Positions 50,872-58,167 of a stretch of 64,000 nucleotides of DNA are shown in pieces (the stretch's first letter is position 1; each line of letters starts with the position of its first letter). This stretch comes from Microvirga sp. SRT01 (GTDB lineage: Bacteria > Pseudomonadota > Alphaproteobacteria > Sphingomonadales > Sphingomonadaceae), in NCBI GenBank assembly GCA_018139225.1, contig JAGSNX010000006.1, forward strand, positions 124,001 through 188,000, given 5' to 3'. Both the position numbers and the translations under genes were made by a program. A model generated the notes under the pieces. It was not told where the DNA came from. It saw nothing but the letters and a program-made list of their open reading frames with translations, and searched no databases.

Positions 50872-52056
50872 TCAATCGGCCAGCCAGCTGACGATCGGAA
50901 CCCCGCGCGCCTTCATCGCCATCGCCTGCAACAGACGGACGAGATGGACGACCAGCGAGATCGCGGTCCATGCCGCGACGCCGATGATCCCCCAGTCGGG
51001 TCGCAGGATCAGCAGGCTGGCGAAGAGGATCACCATGTTCGGATTGCGCCGCGCGGTGACGAGCCGGAACTTGCTGTCGAACCGCTGCCAGACATGGATG
51101 TGCATCCTGAAGCGGACGATGAACGCCCCCTCGATCAACCGCTGCGCGACGTAGCCGAACAGCATCGTGCCGATAACGATCCAGAACGTCCCGTCGGTCA
51201 GCGGCCGCCCGTACGGCGCGCACCCAGCCGCCCATGCCCACCACCAGAAGGGCGGATGGACCAGATCGACGCCGTGGTCCCACGCATTGCCCAGCTTCGA
51301 CGAGGTGATCGTGCACCGCGCCAGCTTGCCGTCGACCGTGTCCAGCACCATGAACACGAGGCCGATCGCCAGCCCCGACCAGAACCACCCGTACCAGAAC
51401 GCGACCGTCGCGACGATGCACAGCACGCTGCCGATCGCGGTCACGCCGTTGGGCGAAATACCGATCCGGGCGCACAACCGCGTGATGTGGAACGCCCAGA
51501 CCGGCCACAGGTACAGCGTCAGCAGGTCGGTGACGCCCTTGTACGCGCCCTGATAACTGGCGCGCTCGATTACCGGGACGGTCTCTGGCGTGAGCGGAAG
51601 CGCGAACGGCTTCTCCCGCTTGCGCAGGACGTCGTCGTAGATGCCGGCGGGATCGCTGGCGTCGATGATCGTCAGCGAGGGGAGGGGGGTGGCTGAACTT
51701 TCCAGGGGCGTAGACGTGGAGGCGCCCGAACCCCCGTTCGTACTGAGCGCAGTCGAAGCATCGCTGCTTGCATCCAGCATCCCCGCCGCCACCGCATCCG
51801 CTCGGCCGGCATCGACATGCGCCAGCACCGGCACGCCCGCCAGCATCAACACGCTGCCCGGCCGCGCGGCGACGTAGCGGCTCCACGCCGGATCGAACGC
51901 GTAATCGTCGTTCGCCAGCATCACGCCAGCATCGCCGCCGCCGTCCAGCTCCTGCGCCTTGGCGATCCGCCGCGTCCGTTCGGCATTGGTCATGCCCCAG
52001 ATACGGGTCGGATTGTTGCCGACGGATGTCAGGCGGGGCTTGGTCACGGCAGTCAT
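50872..52056 (-). CDS. CDP-alcohol phosphatidyltransferase with unusual N-terminal domain
   Basis: A 394-aa protein. The C-terminal half (from about residue 165) is a membrane CDP-alcohol phosphotransferase with a complete motif: Asp239, Asp242, Gly243, Ala246, Arg247, Gly256, Asp260 and Asp264 (DTVDGKLAR, then GNAWDHGVD). It would transfer a phospho-alcohol from its CDP form to a lipid or polyol. The first ~160 residues are a soluble domain (VGNNPTRIWGMTNAERTRRI, YAFDPAWSRYVAARPGSVLM) that loosely recalls inositol-phosphate cytidylyltransferase fusions but lacks their nucleotide-binding glycine motif. Residues ~95-125 are a Ser/Thr/Gly-rich linker created by a repeat element in frame. A LicC-like cytidylyltransferase is encoded two genes upstream. 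Confidence 0.9.
   Translation of the reverse strand: MTAVTKPRLTSVGNNPTRIWGMTNAERTRRIAKAQELDGGGDAGVMLANDDYAFDPAWSRYVAARPGSVLMLAGVPVLAHVDAGRADAVAAGMLDASSDASTALSTNGGSGASTSTPLESSATPLPSLTIIDASDPAGIYDDVLRKREKPFALPLTPETVPVIERASYQGAYKGVTDLLTLYLWPVWAFHITRLCARIGISPNGVTAIGSVLCIVATVAFWYGWFWSGLAIGLVFMVLDTVDGKLARCTITSSKLGNAWDHGVDLVHPPFWWWAWAAGCAPYGRPLTDGTFWIVIGTMLFGYVAQRLIEGAFIVRFRMHIHVWQRFDSKFRLVTARRNPNMVILFASLLILRPDWGIIGVAAWTAISLVVHLVRLLQAMAMKARGVPIVSWLAD
51731..51760. repeat. Sphingomonad-type repeat core lying in frame inside a CDS
   Basis: CCCGTTCGTACTGAGCGCAG followed by TCGAAGCA matches the recurrent intergenic motif of sphingomonads (GTACTGAGC...GTCGAAG). Here it lies within the CDP-alcohol phosphatidyltransferase gene and is translated as part of a Ser/Thr/Gly linker, without breaking the frame. 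The recognition of the motif is from memory of these genomes, not from a search. Confidence 0.6.
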
Positions 52057-52067
52057 CGCCAGCGTTC

Positions 52068-53228
52068 CTAGCGGTTTCCGCTCCGGCTGCCACTATCTTG
52101 GCGCATTAGCCCGGCGACCACCATCGCCGCCCGGTCGCTGGCATGCCCGTCGTCGACGCCCATCATCCGCTCGACATAGGCGCGCTGCACGGGTTCATAG
52201 TGCGACAGCTTGCCCGGCGCGGCGTCCAGTGCGGCCGGCAGCGCGGCGATGTCGTCGATCACGTCGCCCATCGACCAGTGGCTGAAGCGGGGGTCGTCCG
52301 TCCAGGGGTGTCGGTCGGGGTTGAGAAACACGATCGGCCGCGGCTTCACGGCGGCGAACTCCACCACCTGACTGCTGCCGTCGCCCAGATACAGGTCGGC
52401 ATGGCCGGTATAGCTCTGGTCGATCAGCCGGTAGGATGTCGCATCGACGACGATGTTCGGCCGGCCGCGATAGGGCGCGACGCGGCGCTCGAACTCGGGA
52501 TCGAATTTCGGCAGGCGCACGTGCGGCGCGACGATGAGGTTGTAGCGGTCCTGCGCGGCGATCCACGCCATCACCGCCTCGCCCATCCCCCACCAGCTCG
52601 ACTTGTCCCGCTTCCAGTGCGGTACGTAGACGACGACCGGGCGATCGTCCGGGAAGCGCGGCATCGCGGCGGCGGTGACGAGGTCGCGGACATAATCCGG
52701 CTTGATATAGCCGACGACGTGGATCGGCGCGTTGTCATGCCCCGATGCCCGCACGCGCGCGGCCATGCCCTCGCTCGGCATCAGGATCGCATCCGCCTCG
52801 CGGTTGCGCGGATCGGCGAAGTTGGCGTGCGGGGCCGCGCCATGTTCGTTGTAGACGAAGCGCGTCGGGCCTCCGATCCCCAGCCGTCGCGCGACCCGCG
52901 GCAGCCACAGGCTGGTCCGCTCCGCTACCACCACCACGTCGTGCGTCAGGAAGCGGCGTGCGTTCAGCGCCAGCACCAGCGGCTTGGAGGGCAGGGGCGG
53001 CGTCTCCCGCGATCCCGGTGCGGCTTCACGGAAGCCGCGCACGCGCCGGATCGCGACATCGATCCCCAGCGTCGCGACCGCCTCGCGCAGGATCTCCTCA
53101 TGCACCGATGTCGCGACGTGCAGCGTCACGGCGGGCGCCTCCTCCCGCCGCGCCAGCGCCGCCGCGATCGGCAGCAGATGCGGGATCAGGTGCAGCTCGC
53201 CGAGGAACAGGAAGCCGACACTGGTCAT
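52068..53228 (-). CDS. CDP-glycerol:glycerophosphotransferase-like protein (GT-B type)
   Basis: A 386-aa cytosolic or membrane-associated transferase. The N-terminal Rossmann half starts SVGFLFLGELHLIPHLLPIA; the mid region has FVYNEHGAAPH, corresponding to the HG motif of CDP-glycerol glycerophosphotransferases. The C-terminal half has VVYVPHWKRDKSSWWGMG and LYLGDGSSQVVEFAAVKPRP followed by IVFLNP, the equivalents of the family's substrate and CDP sites. These enzymes add or polymerise glycerol-phosphate or ribitol-phosphate units. The start ATG 53228 has AAGGA upstream. It is 11 bases before the CDP-alcohol phosphatidyltransferase gene. A repeat separates it from the LicC-like gene. Confidence 0.82.
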   Translation of the reverse strand: MTSVGFLFLGELHLIPHLLPIAAALARREEAPAVTLHVATSVHEEILREAVATLGIDVAIRRVRGFREAAPGSRETPPLPSKPLVLALNARRFLTHDVVVVAERTSLWLPRVARRLGIGGPTRFVYNEHGAAPHANFADPRNREADAILMPSEGMAARVRASGHDNAPIHVVGYIKPDYVRDLVTAAAMPRFPDDRPVVVYVPHWKRDKSSWWGMGEAVMAWIAAQDRYNLIVAPHVRLPKFDPEFERRVAPYRGRPNIVVDATSYRLIDQSYTGHADLYLGDGSSQVVEFAAVKPRPIVFLNPDRHPWTDDPRFSHWSMGDVIDDIAALPAALDAAPGKLSHYEPVQRAYVERMMGVDDGHASDRAAMVVAGLMRQDSGSRSGNR

Positions 53229-53302
53229 GCGGGCAGTCCTTGGCAAACGCGCTGAGAGGTTGCTTCGTTGATCCGACGTTCGGCCCCGCCGTCTCTACAG
53301 AC

Positions 53303-53409
53303 CCCACCCCGGCGAAGGCCGGGGCCCCGTTGCCGCGCACAGAGTTGGTGGCCGCTGTCCACGCCAACTGAAACCTTTGCGACTGGACCCCGGCCTTCGC
53401 CGGGGTGGC
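53303..53409. repeat. Palindromic intergenic repeat, copy 2 of 3
   Basis: Same family as 24356 and 61347: left end CCACCCCGGCGAAGGCCGGG, right end CCCCGGCCTTCGCCGGGGTG, with about 60 unrelated bases between. It lies between two co-directional genes (LicC-like and glycerophosphotransferase-like), so it may modulate read-through inside an operon. Confidence 0.8.
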
Positions 53410-53453
53410 ACAATGGTCGGACTTGAAGCCCGGCTCCATCGCTCACCCCCGAC

Positions 53454-54170
53454 TCACCCACCGCCATGCTCCCGCCGCCAGCGGTCGATGTCCTCCGGCC
53501 GGTCGATCTCCTGCCAGTGGCCGTCCGCGGGAATCGTCACCGCCGCCACCGCATCCGCCTTCGCCAGCCGGTCGACGATCGCGTGATGATAGGCGTGGAT
53601 ACCCTCGTCCTCGCCGATCACCAGCCGCAGCGCGCGGGCATAGGCGTCGCCGCCACGCGAGAGTACGATCCCGAGCGATCGGTGCGTCGCCCCCTCCAGC
53701 GTCTTGCCCACCGCCAGCACGCGGCCGCGTTCCACCGCGACCAGCATGTCGTCCAGCTCCGCCGCGCCCAGCGCCTCCACCATCAACGTCACGCCGGACG
53801 GGGCCGCCTCGACCGCACTGCGCATGACGTCCGCGTCGAATACCGTATCGCCGTTCATCAGCGCGAACGGTCCGGCCAGATGCGCGCGTGCTGCCCAGAC
53901 GCTGCCGATGCTGCTCGCCGCCGACCAAAAGGGATTGAAGACCAGTTCGGTCGCGATTTCCCGCGCGGACCGCGCCGCCAGATGCTCCGCGATCTGGCCG
54001 ATGCGATAGCCGCCGACGATCACCGCCGTCTCGATCCCCGCCGCCGCGATCGCATCGAGCTGGTGGTCTAGGATCGCGCGACCGCCCACCGGCACCAGGC
54101 ATTTCGGCGTCGTCAGCGTCAGCGGCAACAGGCGCGAGCCGTGGCCCGCCGCGATGATGATGGCCCTCAT
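53454..54170 (-). CDS. LicC-like nucleotidyltransferase (phospho-alcohol cytidylyltransferase candidate)
   Basis: A 238-aa nucleotidyltransferase. It has the intact binding signature IIIAAGHGSRLLPLTLTTPK followed by CLVPVGG, with the catalytic Lys, and FALMNGDTVFDADVM with the metal Asp. NPFWSAASSIGSVWAARAHL matches the LicC subgroup (phosphocholine and related cytidylyltransferases) better than glucose-1-phosphate enzymes. The end EIDRPEDIDRW is also typical of this group. Together with the CDP-alcohol transferase two genes downstream it would make and use a CDP-activated alcohol. ATG 54170 is chosen; the frame extends a few codons further upstream. Confidence 0.85.
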   Translation of the reverse strand: MRAIIIAAGHGSRLLPLTLTTPKCLVPVGGRAILDHQLDAIAAAGIETAVIVGGYRIGQIAEHLAARSAREIATELVFNPFWSAASSIGSVWAARAHLAGPFALMNGDTVFDADVMRSAVEAAPSGVTLMVEALGAAELDDMLVAVERGRVLAVGKTLEGATHRSLGIVLSRGGDAYARALRLVIGEDEGIHAYHHAIVDRLAKADAVAAVTIPADGHWQEIDRPEDIDRWRREHGGG

Positions 54171-54275
54171 CGCTGCACTTCTAGCCAAAGCCGCGGGCCG
54201 AAAAAAGGCGCTGCTGTCCTACACGCGGCGACTCGTATAAATGGAGCGCCCTTTCCAGCAACAGGTGGGCACCTC

Positions 54276-54815
54276 ATGAACATCGACGATCTGATCAAGG
54301 CCGTGATCGCCCGCGAAGGCGGCTTCGGCGACCATCCGGCCGACCGCGGCGGCGCGACACGCTGGGGCATCACCGAGGCGGTGGCGCGCGCCGACGGCTG
54401 GAGCGGGCCGATGCGCGACCTGCCGCGCGACAGGGCGGTCGCGATCTACCGCCGGCTGTACTGGTCGCGCCCGCGGCTCGATGTGGTCGCCGCGCTCGCG
54501 CCGAAGCTGGCGACGGAGCTGTTCGATACGGCGGTGAACATGGGGCCTGCGGTCGCGATCGGCTTCCTCCAGCGGGCGCTCACCGCGCTCAATCGCGGCG
54601 GCGGCGATTACGCCGACATCGCGGTCGACGGGCGGGTCGGGCCGGATACGCTGGCAGCGCTCGACGCGTTCCTGCGCCGGCGCGGTCGATCGGGGGAGGG
54701 CGTGCTGGTCCGCGCGGTCGAGGCGTTGCAGGGCGAACGCTATCTGACGCTCGCCGAGGGACGGCCGGCGAACGAGGCGTTCCTCTACGGCTGGCTCGCG
54801 AACCGCGTCGGCTGA
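54276..54815 (+). CDS. Endolysin: GH108 N-acetylmuramidase with peptidoglycan-binding domain
   Basis: A 179-aa lysozyme of family GH108 with the catalytic Glu in IAREGGFGDHPADRGGATRW and the following GITEAVAR helix. The C-terminal part is a PG_binding_3 domain containing VDGRVGPDTLAALDAF. There is no signal peptide, so release needs a holin, and a holin-like gene follows 46 bases later. This pair is used by phages and gene transfer agents of alphaproteobacteria for lysis. No other phage gene is present in the window. The start ATG 54276 has AGGTGG upstream. The 30-bp repeat starts only three bases past its stop. Confidence 0.92.
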   Translation: MNIDDLIKAVIAREGGFGDHPADRGGATRWGITEAVARADGWSGPMRDLPRDRAVAIYRRLYWSRPRLDVVAALAPKLATELFDTAVNMGPAVAIGFLQRALTALNRGGGDYADIAVDGRVGPDTLAALDAFLRRRGRSGEGVLVRAVEALQGERYLTLAEGRPANEAFLYGWLANRVG

Positions 54816-54818
54816 CGC

Positions 54819-54848
54819 GCGTCGTTGGACTAACCTTAGCCTAACCTT
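54819..54848 (+). repeat. 30-bp repeat, copy 2, upstream of the holin gene (CtrA-box-like)
   Basis: Exact reverse complement of 13482-13511, 41 kb away. It contains CTAA-N7-CTAAC (54830-54845), the spacing of a CtrA binding site (TTAA-N7-TTAAC), with T changed to C at the first base of each half. It ends 13 bases before the holin start codon and overlaps none of the two flanking genes. A role in regulating the lysis pair is a hypothesis; a mobile or structural repeat is the alternative. Confidence 0.7.
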
Positions 54849-54861
54849 AGAAAGGATCGAC

Positions 54862-55275
54862 ATGGCCATCGTGGATGCCATCATCGGCCCCGTCGCGGGG
54901 CTTCTCGACAAACTGATACCCGATCCCAAGGCGCGCGACGCGGCCAAGCTGGAACTGCTCCGCCTTGAGAATACGCAGGATATCGAACGTCTTCGCCAGC
55001 AGATAGCGGCGGTGATCGCGGAGGCGCAGTCGCCCGATCCGTGGACGTCCCGGGCGCGGCCGATGTTCCTGTACGTGATGTACGCGCTGCTGCTCTGGGC
55101 GATCCCGATGGGCGTGATCGCGGCGATCGCCCCGGCGATGGCGACCAACATCGCGGCGGGCATGAACGCCTATCTGGCCGGTATTCCGGAGCCGCTCTAC
55201 GCGCTCTTCGGCACCGGCTATCTCGGCTATACGGTGGCGCGCAGCTGGGGCAAGGCGAAGGGCGTAGAGCGGTAG
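54862..55275 (+). CDS. Holin-like protein of the 3TM gene-transfer-release family
   Basis: A 137-aa membrane protein. An amphipathic N-terminal part (AIVDAIIGPVAGLLDKLIPD) and a charged helix of about 35 residues (LELLRLENTQDIERLRQQIA) precede two clear hydrophobic segments, MFLYVMYALLLWAIPMGVIA and a second near residues 105-125. This matches Holin_3TMs, known beside endolysins of alphaproteobacterial phages and gene transfer agents. It would make inner-membrane holes for the GH108 endolysin. Ribosome-binding site GAAAGGA is at good spacing from ATG 54862. It is followed by a shared inverted repeat and the convergent protease gene. Confidence 0.85.
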   Translation: MAIVDAIIGPVAGLLDKLIPDPKARDAAKLELLRLENTQDIERLRQQIAAVIAEAQSPDPWTSRARPMFLYVMYALLLWAIPMGVIAAIAPAMATNIAAGMNAYLAGIPEPLYALFGTGYLGYTVARSWGKAKGVER

Positions 55276-55280
55276 GGGGT

Positions 55281-55327
55281 GACGCCTGACGCTATGGCTC
55301 AGTAGAAGCGCCGCAGCGTCAGGCGTC
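55281..55327. terminator. 13-bp perfect inverted repeat between convergent genes (bidirectional terminator candidate)
   Basis: GACGCCTGACGCT (55281-55293) and AGCGTCAGGCGTC (55315-55327) are perfect complements around 21 bases. The hairpin begins 5 bases after the holin stop and its right arm lies inside the last codons of the convergent protease gene, which it therefore also encodes. No T-run is present. Confidence 0.6.
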
Positions 55328-56474
55328 GCTCTTCGCCCCCGCACAGCTTCAGCCGCACGACGGTTCCGGGCGCGCCGATCGACCACGCCGCCATCCGGTT
55401 TTCCGCGTAGTCCGCCGGCACCGGCACGCCGTCGATCGCGCAGATCGTCTCGCCCGCGCGCCAGCCGGCTGCCGCCGCCGGCCCGCCGCGCATGACGTGC
55501 AGCACGTTCAGCCGGTCTTTCGCGACGCCGAGCAGGATACCGCTGGTGGAACGCAGCGGCGGCTTCGGATCGTCCAGCCTCAGCACCATACGTCCCGCGC
55601 CCGGATCGAGCAGGACGCGGTAATGCTGGAGGAAGCTGGACCCGATGCGCCCCGCGACGCCGATCGCCTGACTGAACCCGCCAGCCGGCTCAACGCGCAG
55701 CTCGACCTCGCCCGTCGTCAATGTGCCCAGCTTCAGGGAAGGAACGATCGCGAGGTCGGTGACCAGTGGCCCCGCCAGTCCGAAGCCGATCGCGCTGGTC
55801 GACGTCACACCCGGCAGCGCGGCGGCGCGCCATTCCGGTGCGGCGATCGTCACCGACGCGCCGTCGCCGGTATCGACGACCACCGGAGCCAGCCGCCGTG
55901 TGCCCATCGTCATGCTCGTCTCGTAGACACGCCGCTCGCGAGAGATCGTCAGCGGCGCGGTGGCACCTGCGAAGGGAAGGCGACCCGATGGCAGCACCCG
56001 AAAGCGCCGGTTGGCGAAGTCGATGTCGAGCGCGCCCTTCGCCAGCAGGTCGCGCCCGACCAGCAGGTCCACGGCCTCGGTCCGCCCTGTCGCGGCGGCG
56101 GGCAGGGCGGCGACCGCGACCGACCCGCCGCGCCGCTCGACCCCGCCGAAACTGACGCGGCCGGTCGTCATCCAGCCGATCGGCACCGCCCCGCCGATCG
56201 CCGCCGCGGTCCCGCCGGCCTTGACCTTGGCCGGGACCAGGGCGGCGGAGGTGCGCGCCAGCAGGGTGACGCTGACGCCGGTGTCGAGGATCGCGCTGAC
56301 CTTTCGTCCGTCGAGCGTCGCGTCGAACAGGATCTGGTTGCCCGGCGTCAGCGTGAACGGCACCCACCGCGCCTCCGCATCCGCCGCGATCGTGACATTG
56401 CCCGCCGGCGGCTCGGCCGGAACGGGGGAGGCGAGAAGAAGGAACAGGGCCAGCACGCGGGTGGCTTTAGCCAC
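55299..56474 (-). CDS. Retropepsin-like aspartic protease with two DTG domains and a PDZ domain
   Basis: A 391-aa exported protein, starting at GTG 56474 with a signal peptide ending around SPVPAEPPAG. Two aspartic-protease half-domains follow in tandem: the first with DATLDGRKVSAILDTGVSVT (active Asp-Thr-Gly near residue 64), the second with VVVDTGDGASVTIAAPEWRA near residue 200. Both DTG motifs are intact, so the chain could form a pseudo-dimeric active site as in pepsin. The last ~90 residues are a PDZ domain (LHVMRGGPAAAAGWRAGETI). The substrates are probably periplasmic proteins. It is convergent with the holin gene and sits 35 bases from the end of cpaF. Confidence 0.86.
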   Translation of the reverse strand: MAKATRVLALFLLLASPVPAEPPAGNVTIAADAEARWVPFTLTPGNQILFDATLDGRKVSAILDTGVSVTLLARTSAALVPAKVKAGGTAAAIGGAVPIGWMTTGRVSFGGVERRGGSVAVAALPAAATGRTEAVDLLVGRDLLAKGALDIDFANRRFRVLPSGRLPFAGATAPLTISRERRVYETSMTMGTRRLAPVVVDTGDGASVTIAAPEWRAAALPGVTSTSAIGFGLAGPLVTDLAIVPSLKLGTLTTGEVELRVEPAGGFSQAIGVAGRIGSSFLQHYRVLLDPGAGRMVLRLDDPKPPLRSTSGILLGVAKDRLNVLHVMRGGPAAAAGWRAGETICAIDGVPVPADYAENRMAAWSIGAPGTVVRLKLCGGEERRLTLRRFY

Positions 56475-56509
56475 TAATCGTGGTCAGGGCGAACCGCCGT
56501 GACGGTGCA

Positions 56510-58048
56510 CTACAGGCACGCCTCCAGATACGCCTGATCGAACCCGTACTGCTTGGCCTTGTCCAGCGTGTAGGGACGCAGGCCCATCGAACGGTACTCG
56601 CCGAGGATCTTGCCGTCCGCCGACTCGTCCAGATACTCGAACTTGAACAGTTCCTGCGTGACGATCACCGGGCCTTCCATGCCGATCACCTCGGTGACGT
56701 TGGTCACGCGCCGCGAACCGTCGCGCAGGCGCTTCACCTGGATGATGAGGTCGACCGAATCGGCGATCTGGCGGCTGATCGCTTCCTTCGGCACCTTGAT
56801 GTCGGACATCATCACCATGTTCTCCATCCGCGCCAGCGCCTCGCGAGGGCTGTTGCTGTGGAGCGTGCACATCGATCCGTCGTGGCCCGTGTTCATGGCG
56901 GCGAGCATGTCGAAACACTCGCTGCCACGGATTTCGCCCAGGATAATGCGATCCGGGCGCATACGCAGCGCGTTCTTGACGAGATCGCGGATGCTGATCT
57001 CGCCCTGACCCTCCAGATTGGCAGGGCGGGTTTCCAGCGGCAGCCAGTGCGGCTGTTGCAGGCGAAGTTCGGCCGCGTCCTCGATCGTCAGCACGCGCTC
57101 GCCCGGGTCGATCATCTTCGACAGGGCGTTGAGCATCGTGGTCTTGCCCGAACCGGTACCGCCCGAAATGACGACGTTGAAGCGGCTTGCGCCCGCGATC
57201 TTCAGCGCCGTCGCCATCTTGGGCGACATGCTGCCGAAGCCCGCCATCATGTCGATCGTGATCGGCTTGGCGGAGAATTTACGGATCGACAGCGCCGTAC
57301 CGCGCAGGCTCAGCGGCGGTACGATGACGTTGACGCGGGACCCGTCCTTCAGGCGAGCGTCGGCGAGTGGCGAGGTCTGGTCGACGCGCCGGCCGACCGA
57401 GTTCACGATCCGCTGCGCGATCTGGAACAGGTGCTCCTCGTCGCGGAACTGGATCGGCGCCAGTTCCAGCTTGCCCTTGCGCTCGACATAGGTCTGCTCG
57501 GGGCCGTTGACCATGATGTCGCTGATCGACGGGTCGGCCAGCAACTCCTCGAGCGGCCCGAGGCCGAGCAGCTCGTCGACCAGCACCTTTTCCAGCGCGA
57601 ACTGCTCGCGGCGGTTCAGCGTCAGCTTCAGTTCGGCCAGCACCTCGTGGATGATCGGCCGGAATTCCTCGGCCAGCTCGTCCTTGCCCAGCGTCGCCGC
57701 CGCTTCCGGGTCGACGCGCTCCAGCAGGCGCGGCAGCACCTGTTCCTTGATCTTGTGGATGGAGGCTTCGAAGCCCTCGACCCGGCTCGATCCCGCTTCG
57801 CCGCTGGCGGCCTGACGATCGGCCAGCCGCTGCATCGCATCGGCCTGCGGCGCGGCGAAGATGGCGTCCGATTCGCCCGGCATCGGCGTCAGCATGTCGA
57901 TCGACGGGAATTGCGTGCCGCCCGACAGACCGGCATCCGCTTCGGGACGGGGAGCGGGACCGCCACCCTGCATCGGGCGAGCGACTCCGAACGCGGGTCG
58001 TGCGCCCTGACCCGTTCCCATTCCGCTCCGACGTCCGAACGCACTCAT
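56510..58048 (-). CDS. cpaF: CpaF-family ATPase of the Flp/Tad pilus secretion system
   Basis: A 512-aa hexameric secretion ATPase. The first ~90 residues are a disordered Gly/Pro/Ala region. The conserved domain then starts with IKEQVLPRLLERVDPEAAAT. Nucleotide motifs are Walker A GGTGSGKTT near residue 295, the Asp-box VLTIEDAAELRLQQPHWLPL, Walker B DRIILGEIRGSECFDMLAAM, and the His-box HDGSMCTLHSNSPREALARM. It powers assembly of Flp-type pili at the inner membrane. The other cpa/tad genes are not next to it here: the neighbours are a protease and an esterase, so cpaF stands alone or its partners lie elsewhere. A CtrA-box-like sequence lies 45 bases upstream. Confidence 0.95.
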   Translation of the reverse strand: MSAFGRRSGMGTGQGARPAFGVARPMQGGGPAPRPEADAGLSGGTQFPSIDMLTPMPGESDAIFAAPQADAMQRLADRQAASGEAGSSRVEGFEASIHKIKEQVLPRLLERVDPEAAATLGKDELAEEFRPIIHEVLAELKLTLNRREQFALEKVLVDELLGLGPLEELLADPSISDIMVNGPEQTYVERKGKLELAPIQFRDEEHLFQIAQRIVNSVGRRVDQTSPLADARLKDGSRVNVIVPPLSLRGTALSIRKFSAKPITIDMMAGFGSMSPKMATALKIAGASRFNVVISGGTGSGKTTMLNALSKMIDPGERVLTIEDAAELRLQQPHWLPLETRPANLEGQGEISIRDLVKNALRMRPDRIILGEIRGSECFDMLAAMNTGHDGSMCTLHSNSPREALARMENMVMMSDIKVPKEAISRQIADSVDLIIQVKRLRDGSRRVTNVTEVIGMEGPVIVTQELFKFEYLDESADGKILGEYRSMGLRPYTLDKAKQYGFDQAYLEACL

Positions 58049-58092
58049 ACCGGGACCTCAATCTGTTCGCGTCCCGGACTAATCGGCAAGGT

Positions 58093-58108
58093 TTTACATT
58101 TGCCTAAC
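58093..58108. promoter_or_regulatory. CtrA-box-like sequence between cpaF and esterase genes
   Basis: TTTACATTTGCCTAAC reads TTTA-N7-CTAAC, two mismatches from TTAA-N7-TTAAC. It is 45 bases upstream of cpaF and 60 upstream of the divergent esterase gene. Pilus genes belong to the CtrA regulon in Caulobacter, which makes the match plausible. On sequence alone it remains a weak call. Confidence 0.35.
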
Positions 58109-58167
58109 CAAACCCGCTTTGCCGCCGCCGGGATTTGCGGCAGCATCGACGCTTCGGGGACTAGGGA

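Noticed and set aside
54276..55275. Interpretation of the endolysin/holin pair as part of an intact prophage
   Set aside because: No capsid, tail, terminase, integrase or attachment repeat is seen nearby; flanks are ordinary chromosomal genes.
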